Shown here: positions 21,174 through 24,813 of the stretch, in pieces
How positions within the stretch are numbered: the first letter of the stretch is position 1
How the letters are laid out: the number at the start of each line of letters is the position of its first letter
Made by a program: the position numbers and the translations under genes
Origin: a virus
DNA: 24,813 bases
Strand: one strand, 5' to 3'
Virus record (IMG/VR): IMGVR_UViG_3300034103_002829
Location: 1 to 24,813 of that record
The notes under the pieces: model-generated
What the model saw: only the letters and a program-made list of their open reading frames with translations
The model's database searches: none
What the model was told of the DNA's origin: nothing

Positions 21174-21342
21174 GGGCGCCCTCTTCCGGCACGAGCTGCA
21201 GCATGGCCCACCATTGCCAGGAGCACTGAGCCTCCCAGCACACCTGGCAAACGGTGCCAGTGGAGGCGGATGGCCAGCGTTCGGCAGGGTCGGGGATCTG
21301 GTCTCCGCAATCGGAGCATGCCGGGACGGTGGGGTCAGGCAT
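21166..21342 (-). CDS. Small zinc-ribbon protein, 58 residues
   Basis: Chosen start ATG 21342 (MPDPTVPACSDCGDQIPDPA). Two CxxC pairs (CSDC and CQVC) 21 residues apart, followed by WEAQCSWQWW. The frame is open further upstream to 21456, but that stretch is covered by the 52-residue gene in another frame. Overlaps 8 bp with each neighbour. Confidence 0.65.
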   Translation of the reverse strand: MPDPTVPACSDCGDQIPDPAERWPSASTGTVCQVCWEAQCSWQWWAMLQLVPEEGAHA

Positions 21343-21493
21343 GTAATTTATTGAGAACAACTTCAACCGCGACTTTGTTGATTTGGTTGTCAGACCAGTT
21401 GGGGTGGCGTTCCTTAATGTCAGCGAAGAGCCGTTGCCATCCCTGATAAAGATCATTAAGTGCGCTAGCTTTTTCTTGGCGGGTCATTGTCAT
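21335..21493 (-). CDS. 52-residue helical protein (short, hand-found)
   Basis: ATG 21493 (or 21487, the third codon). The protein reads MTMTRQEKASALNDLYQGWQ, then RLFADIKERHPNWSDNQINK and VAVEVVLNKLHA. It is compact, amphipathic and free of odd residues. Its stop lies 8 bp inside the next gene (ATG 21342), matching the overlap style of this block. Too short to be captured by length cut-offs; I support it by composition and spacing. Function unknown. Confidence 0.6.
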   Translation of the reverse strand: MTMTRQEKASALNDLYQGWQRLFADIKERHPNWSDNQINKVAVEVVLNKLHA

Positions 21494-21540
21494 AGCTGGC
21501 TGGCTGTAGTTTGTTGTTTTTGGGTATCAGCGGCAATCGG

Positions 21541-22181
21541 TCATTCGCAGTAAGCCCCCCCATTCTTCAGTTGTTCATGGTGGTAGCGGCCAGCTTGGTC
21601 GCGATCCGCCGGGATTGTGACCCGGAAATATCCAGGGCGCAGCTCGTCGCTGCACTCAATGCCTGGAAATCCAGGCGCATCTTGCGTTTCGTGCTGCCTA
21701 GGTTCGGAGCACTCCATCAGGGTGCCGCTGGTTGTCCGATACTCCCAGGTCATGCACCCGGGTTCGTCGCCGTGGGTCTCCATCCGCAGGCCGCTGCCGC
21801 AGCAACCCGCCAGCGGGTTGAACTGACGGCTGGCTTCAAAAGCCGCTAGAACGGCCCAGAAGGCCTTTTGTTCTTGTCGGTATGGATGATTCCTCCCAAA
21901 TATTCCAACCAATTCTTTGTAATACTCGGCCTGACCCAGAAAGGTGAGGAACTCCAGGCGGCCCAGAAGGCCTTTTGTTCTTGTCGGTATGGATGATTCC
22001 TCCCAAATATTCCAACCAATTCTTTGTAATACTCGGCCTGACCCAGAAAGGTGAGGAACTCCAGGCGGGTCAGAAAATACGGTTCGCCAGGGGTGTGGCA
22101 GTTGACGGCTGGAGCGGTGGCGATGGCGGGGCGTTTCATGGCGGTGTCTGAATCGGGGTGTCTTGTGGCCTGGGCGGGCAC
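21541..22181 (-). pseudogene. Gene disrupted by a 107-bp tandem duplication
   Basis: Reading from 22181 (GTG; or ATG 22139) the protein runs PYFLTRLEFLTFLGQAEYYK, then ELVGIFGRNHPYRQEQKAFW, and shifts frame into a nonsense tail ending at 21846. A second frame (21541-21912) resumes with VGIFGRNHPYRQEQKAFWAV and continues through LAAFEASRQFNPLAGCCGSG to a normal end (QLKNGGAYCE). The reason is a perfect duplication of 107 bp (21852-22068). Removing one copy restores one continuous frame of 178 codons (177 residues from 22181). The intact product is unrecognised. The duplication may be real (phase-variable or dead gene) or a sequence/assembly artefact. Confidence 0.8.
21852..22068. repeat. Tandem direct duplication, period 107 bp
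   Basis: Bases 21852-21958 are repeated perfectly at 21959-22065, and the match continues 3 bases to 22068. The base before the two copies differs (A versus G). 107 is not a multiple of three, so it frameshifts the gene. Confidence 0.95.
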
Positions 22182-22187
22182 TGGTGT

Positions 22188-22403
22188 TTAAGCGAAGCCA
22201 GCACGGCGCATAACCAGGCTTGTAGCCGTCCGGATTGAGCCGGTCAGGTAATCCAGCAGGTGCTCAGCGCATGGATTGATTAGTTCTTCCATTACCTCGG
22301 CTGGTGTGATTTGGTAATGGTTTGCAACTGCGGCCAGGATCTGGTCTCGGATCTTGGCGTCGGCTGCAGCAAGGAAAGCTTGGTTCTTTTCTGCGTTGGT
22401 CAT
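22188..22403 (-). CDS. Small phage-type protein, 71 residues
   Basis: ATG 22403 with AGAGG 4 nt upstream; earlier in-frame starts run into the terminator region. MTNAEKNQAFLAAADAKIRD, then QILAAVANHYQITPAEVMEE, AEHLLDYLTGSIRTATSLVM and RRAGFA. The pattern IL..(V/I)A.HY.I...E...E.......AEHLLDYL is one I recall from small phage proteins of unknown function. First gene of the minus-strand block of tiny genes. Confidence 0.7.
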   Translation of the reverse strand: MTNAEKNQAFLAAADAKIRDQILAAVANHYQITPAEVMEELINPCAEHLLDYLTGSIRTATSLVMRRAGFA

Positions 22404-22447
22404 GGTGCCTCTAGCGGTTTGAGGGGATCCCTCCCCTACCTTCATAG

Positions 22448-22464
22448 CGTAACACGTCCGTAAC
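22448..22464 (-). promoter_or_regulatory. Paired CGTAAC direct repeats, operator-like
   Basis: CGTAAC occurs at 22448-22453 and again at 22459-22464, 11 bp apart (one helical turn), about 45 bp upstream of the ATG at 22403. Consistent with a repressor or activator site for the block, but the pair is short. Confidence 0.3.
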
Positions 22465-22496
22465 GGTGTGGCGACCCAATCGGCCCTGAAGCACAC

Positions 22497-22522
22497 AAAA
22501 AAGCCCTGGCGCAAACCAGGGC
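22497..22522 (-). terminator. Rho-independent terminator after cyAbrB
   Basis: On the minus strand GCCCTGG, loop TTTGCG, CCAGGGC, then six T. It lies about 40 bp after the cyAbrB stop at 22564. Confidence 0.85.
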
Positions 22523-22563
22523 CCCCTTCGCTGCGCTTGCCGACCAGGGGCCGGCCGCAACCA

Positions 22564-22947
22564 TCAATCCTGATCTTCTGCTGCCTCGCTGTCACCCTTC
22601 GGCAGGAGGCGAATCGATTTTCGCCCGAGCTTGATTTCGAACTCGTCGCCGGGCTTCAGATCGAGCAAGGCCGTGTAGGCCTTGCCAATCATGAGGTTGC
22701 CATTGAACTGAACCTTGGTCTCGAAGCTGAGCTTGCGGCCTGGGGATTTGCCGCCAGCGGCCTTGCCACCACCGCCACCAAAGTCCACACCCTTGGCATT
22801 GAGGAGGGCCTCGTAGAACGCCGTGAAGTTGAGGCGCTCGGAACCATCGGCCTTGGTGGAGACGTAGCCACAAGCCCGAACAAGATCGGACTTGCTGACA
22901 TCCCCCATCTCCTTGACCTTGGCCATCAAATCAGAACCGACAAGCAT
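22564..22947 (-). CDS. cyAbrB-type transcription regulator
   Basis: 127 residues from ATG 22947. The cyanobacterial AbrB pattern is clear: GDVSKSDLVRACGYVSTKAD, then RLNFTAFYEALLNAKGVDFG, a Gly-rich hinge (GGGGGKAAGGKSPG), and the C-terminal swapped-hairpin DNA-binding part KLSFETKVQFNGNLMIGKAY, PGDEFEIKLGRKSIRLLP. cyAbrB proteins are dimeric or tetrameric, broad, nucleoid-associated regulators of carbon/nitrogen metabolism in cyanobacteria. Two copies are normal in the host chromosome; one next to phage genes suggests the element carries its own or sits beside a host gene. It is followed by a clear terminator. An inverted repeat lies upstream at 23008-23021. An earlier in-frame ATG at 22980 is not preferred. 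Confidence 0.9.
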   Translation of the reverse strand: MLVGSDLMAKVKEMGDVSKSDLVRACGYVSTKADGSERLNFTAFYEALLNAKGVDFGGGGGKAAGGKSPGRKLSFETKVQFNGNLMIGKAYTALLDLKPGDEFEIKLGRKSIRLLPKGDSEAAEDQD

Positions 22948-23007
22948 CTGGATGCAGTGCAATGACCATTTAAGTATCACTTGGTGCTATAGCCCTATGC
23001 AAGCAAA

Positions 23008-23021
23008 TACAGAATCCTGTA
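23008..23021. promoter_or_regulatory. Inverted repeat upstream of cyAbrB
   Basis: TACAG-AATC-CTGTA: perfect 5-bp arms around a 4-bp centre, about 60 bp before the ATG at 22947. Possible operator, perhaps for autoregulation. No convincing -10/-35 pair can be placed. Confidence 0.35.
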
Positions 23022-23062
23022 CGGCAATCCGCCCTTTGTGACCTTGTTTGGGCCTTTAACGG

Positions 23063-23230
23063 TCAGCCGAGGTGGGAATCAGGGTCCCAATCAGGCATCC
23101 CTTCCGACTCCAGTTCGTATTTGGCCTGCTCTTCTGCCGTCAGCGCTGGCAGCGTTGCATCAAGTTGCTCGTCTGCGGCGGTGTCGCCTCCAATTGATGC
23201 GCTGGGATCCTGTCTGGTGCTGCTGGTCAT
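23063..23230 (-). CDS. 55-residue acidic protein linked to the zeta-like gene (hand-found)
   Basis: ATG 23230 overlaps the zeta-like stop (ATGA at 23230-23227). The protein reads MTSSTRQDPSASIGGDTAAD, then EQLDATLPALTAEEQAKYEL and ESEGMPDWDPDSHLG. About 13 acidic and 2 basic residues, so strongly acidic and likely partly unfolded. Downstream position and coupling to a zeta-type kinase make an inhibitor or antitoxin role conceivable, although the classical epsilon antitoxin is encoded upstream and is helical. Unsupported beyond context. Confidence 0.6.
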   Translation of the reverse strand: MTSSTRQDPSASIGGDTAADEQLDATLPALTAEEQAKYELESEGMPDWDPDSHLG

Positions 23231-24780
23231 CGCGGCGCTTTGCCTCCAAAAAACTGCTGTTTGTAGGCGCGTGATTTTGATTGGTCCTCTTCAACGATAC
23301 GCCCGTTCTCCCACCGTTGGATGGTGCTCATTGATCGGGCCCCCAGACGATCGGGCTCGGCATCGGCCAGCACCGCCGAATCCGCTAAGCGGGCCACCTG
23401 CTCGAAGTTGTGCGGGATCACCTCATAGGCCTGGCGGATGAAATCCAAAGGAACAAAGCGCCCTGATCGATGGGCGCGCTTTTCAGCGGCCATCACGCCC
23501 TCCGCAACGGAGATGTGGGGCATGATCACCCGGACCTCATAGCCCCGTTCCTTGAGGCGTTGCACCATCGCCAGATACTTCTTGCCGTTTTTGCCCGTTC
23601 CATCGAGCATGACGTTGTAGCCGCCCTCAATTGCCCGCTCCTTGATCTTCTCGGCGATGGCGGTGCTGGATTCCTCGTGGGCTCTCGCCGCGGCCAGCTT
23701 GTCGGAATTGGCGACTGCCAAGGCAAACTCGGGCAGCCGATCCTTCATTTCATCAGGATCGACCTTCACATAGCCGGTGGTGTCAGCCATCACCTTGGCC
23801 AGGAGGCTTGATTTGCCCGAAGCGGGCCCCCCCATCATGACGATGGCCACCTTGCGGCCGCCGGCCCCCTTGCCGGCGGTTGTGCCCTTGGCGAGGGCCT
23901 CCTGGATCAGCTGCTCGCGGTAGAGCTTGCGCCCGGGGCTGTCGGGCATTGCAGGGAAACCGGTGCGGCCGTCTTCGAGGCCCGGGGTGCCCTTCTGCCA
24001 GCGGCGGTGGTTGGGGTTTTCGCCTGAGGCCTCGTGCAATTCACGGTCCACTTCTCGGATGCGGCGGCCCAGGGTGCTGATTGCTCGCATCGCCTCTGGG
24101 GTGGGGAATTCCATGAGGGTGCCGTTGCCGTCGTCGCGGCGGCGGGCCAACAGGTCACGGCCTTCGGCCAGGAGGGCATCACGCCGCTGGAGCAGCTGGG
24201 CCGGGCGATCATTGGGCCCATGGAGCTTGCGCCCCAACCTGGTGACGGCCTGGCCCTGGCCGCCGGTGACGAGGGCCCCCAGGCGGCCCAGGGCTTGGGC
24301 ATTGCCGGTGAGTTCGCACCGTTTGCTGCGGGAGATGCAGGTGCTGCCGCAGCGATAGCCGGTGGCGCAGCGGCGCTGCCCGGGCCTGGGGCTGTCCATC
24401 CGCGCAGCTGTAACTAGAAACGCCTGCAACCGCGCTGGGCTCCAACCCCTGATGGCGTCCTGCCGCTCCGGCGCCGAACCCCGGGGCCCCGCCAGCTCGG
24501 CGCCGATGGGCTGATAGCTGACCCGCTCCCCCTTGATCTGATAGCCGAAGACCATTTGGCCACTGCGAAAGCGACCGGTGACCGCACCGGTGGCCCTGGA
24601 GCTGTTGAGGGAGAGCAGCTGGATTGGTTGGCGGAATTGGCGCTCGAGTTCTGCCGTGACGATCGAAGCGATTTCACCTCGAACCCGATCGGCACCATCC
24701 TTGCGACCAAAGAGGGGCAGCGACTGGTCGTAATCGGTGGCCCCGAAGAGTCCCGTTTGGCTTTGGCGCTTGCCGGCCAT
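23227..24780 (-). CDS. Zeta-toxin-like kinase with Cys modules
   Basis: 517 residues from ATG 24780; the frame stays open to the window edge (11 more codons), so the true start may lie outside. Residues 54-91 carry module C (LLSLNSSRATGAVTGRFRSG, then QMVFGYQIKGERVSYQP) and 138-155 module B (CATGYRCGSTCISRSKRC). A helical middle precedes a P-loop kinase: Walker A GGPASGKS (317-324), VDPDEMKDRLPE (340-351, zeta-type substrate-binding acid), AHEESS (367-372), NVMLDGTGKN (389-398) and conserved Arg further on. Zeta toxins phosphorylate UDP-N-acetylglucosamine and block wall synthesis. No upstream epsilon-type antitoxin is visible within the window. Shares two modules with the ParB-like protein, placing it in the same family of module proteins. 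Confidence 0.85.
   Translation of the reverse strand: MAGKRQSQTGLFGATDYDQSLPLFGRKDGADRVRGEIASIVTAELERQFRQPIQLLSLNSSRATGAVTGRFRSGQMVFGYQIKGERVSYQPIGAELAGPRGSAPERQDAIRGWSPARLQAFLVTAARMDSPRPGQRRCATGYRCGSTCISRSKRCELTGNAQALGRLGALVTGGQGQAVTRLGRKLHGPNDRPAQLLQRRDALLAEGRDLLARRRDDGNGTLMEFPTPEAMRAISTLGRRIREVDRELHEASGENPNHRRWQKGTPGLEDGRTGFPAMPDSPGRKLYREQLIQEALAKGTTAGKGAGGRKVAIVMMGGPASGKSSLLAKVMADTTGYVKVDPDEMKDRLPEFALAVANSDKLAAARAHEESSTAIAEKIKERAIEGGYNVMLDGTGKNGKKYLAMVQRLKERGYEVRVIMPHISVAEGVMAAEKRAHRSGRFVPLDFIRQAYEVIPHNFEQVARLADSAVLADAEPDRLGARSMSTIQRWENGRIVEEDQSKSRAYKQQFFGGKAPR
24316..24369 (-). repeat. Module B copy 2 (four-Cys module in zeta-like protein)
   Basis: Encodes CATGYRCGSTCISRSKRC with the same C-x5-C-x3-C-x6-C spacing as the ParB-like protein. 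11 of 18 residues identical between the copies. Confidence 0.85.
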
Positions 24781-24813
24781 GGCCGCCCCCAGGCGGCGGC
24801 GTTGGAGGTCCCG

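Noticed and set aside
1-24813. Diversity-generating retroelement
   Set aside because: Variable module proteins made me look, but no reverse transcriptase and no template repeat pair was seen; the 107-bp duplication is exact and lacks adenine-biased changes.
1-24813. CRISPR array, tRNA or integrase with attachment site
   Set aside because: No regularly spaced repeats, no cloverleaf-like sequence and no tyrosine or serine recombinase motifs were seen in any frame.

Overview
The window looks like part of a prophage or prophage-like element in a cyanobacterium, most likely a GC-rich picocyanobacterium of the Synechococcus/Cyanobium type. The cyanobacterial assignment rests on a cyAbrB-type regulator (22564-22947), a primary-like sigma factor with cyanobacterial-style region 1.2/2 (12282-13148), and Cys-rich modules that I recall only from cyanobacterial phage-like proteins. 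The phage assignment rests on a large terminase (15777-17267), a DUF1073/HI1409-type portal protein (10130-12115) and a MuF/SPP1 gp7-type head morphogenesis protein (8703-10133). I see no integrase, major capsid, tail, lysis gene, attachment site or tRNA, so the element is either cut by the window or incomplete.

Layout. 1-4701 (minus strand): three linked large genes, namely a truncated gene with a Cys module, a kinase-fold protein, and a 946-residue protein with a ParB-like domain. 4720-8680: a small minus-strand gene, then plus-strand small genes, two hairpins, a LexA-like DNA-binding protein and a C5 cytosine methyltransferase whose whole length is overlapped by a second long frame. 8703-12115 (minus): MuF and portal. 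12282-13148 (plus): sigma factor. 13145-15205 (minus): HNH nuclease, an unknown gene and a 469-residue Cys-module protein. 15336-17267 (plus): terminase small (by position) and large subunits. 17254-17769 (minus): membrane-anchored unknown. 17873-20741 (plus): a run of six genes, mostly coupled by ATGA overlaps, with an ASCH protein and a DnaQ-like exonuclease. 20756-22403 (minus): a run of tiny zinc-ribbon or helical genes, including one disrupted by a 107-bp tandem duplication. 22564-24780 (minus): cyAbrB, a small acidic protein and a zeta-toxin-like kinase.

The most unusual feature is a family of at least five large minus-strand proteins that share short Cys/His modules but carry different enzymatic parts: protein-kinase fold, ParB-like, zeta-toxin-like kinase, and two unrecognised domains. 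Module A (GKPCGDGHI...LTCHK) occurs in four of them. Module B (C-x5-C-x3-C-x6-C) with module C (ATG..TG.FR.GQ.V) occurs in two, and the ParB-like protein has all three. This resembles the polyvalent or MuF-associated effectors that phages may package and inject with their DNA. That these are co-delivered effectors is inference.

Regulation appears to rest on element-encoded factors (the sigma factor, the LexA-like winged helix and cyAbrB) plus strong translational coupling inside each block. Two clear intrinsic terminators are visible, at 6814-6841 on plus and 22497-22522 on minus.
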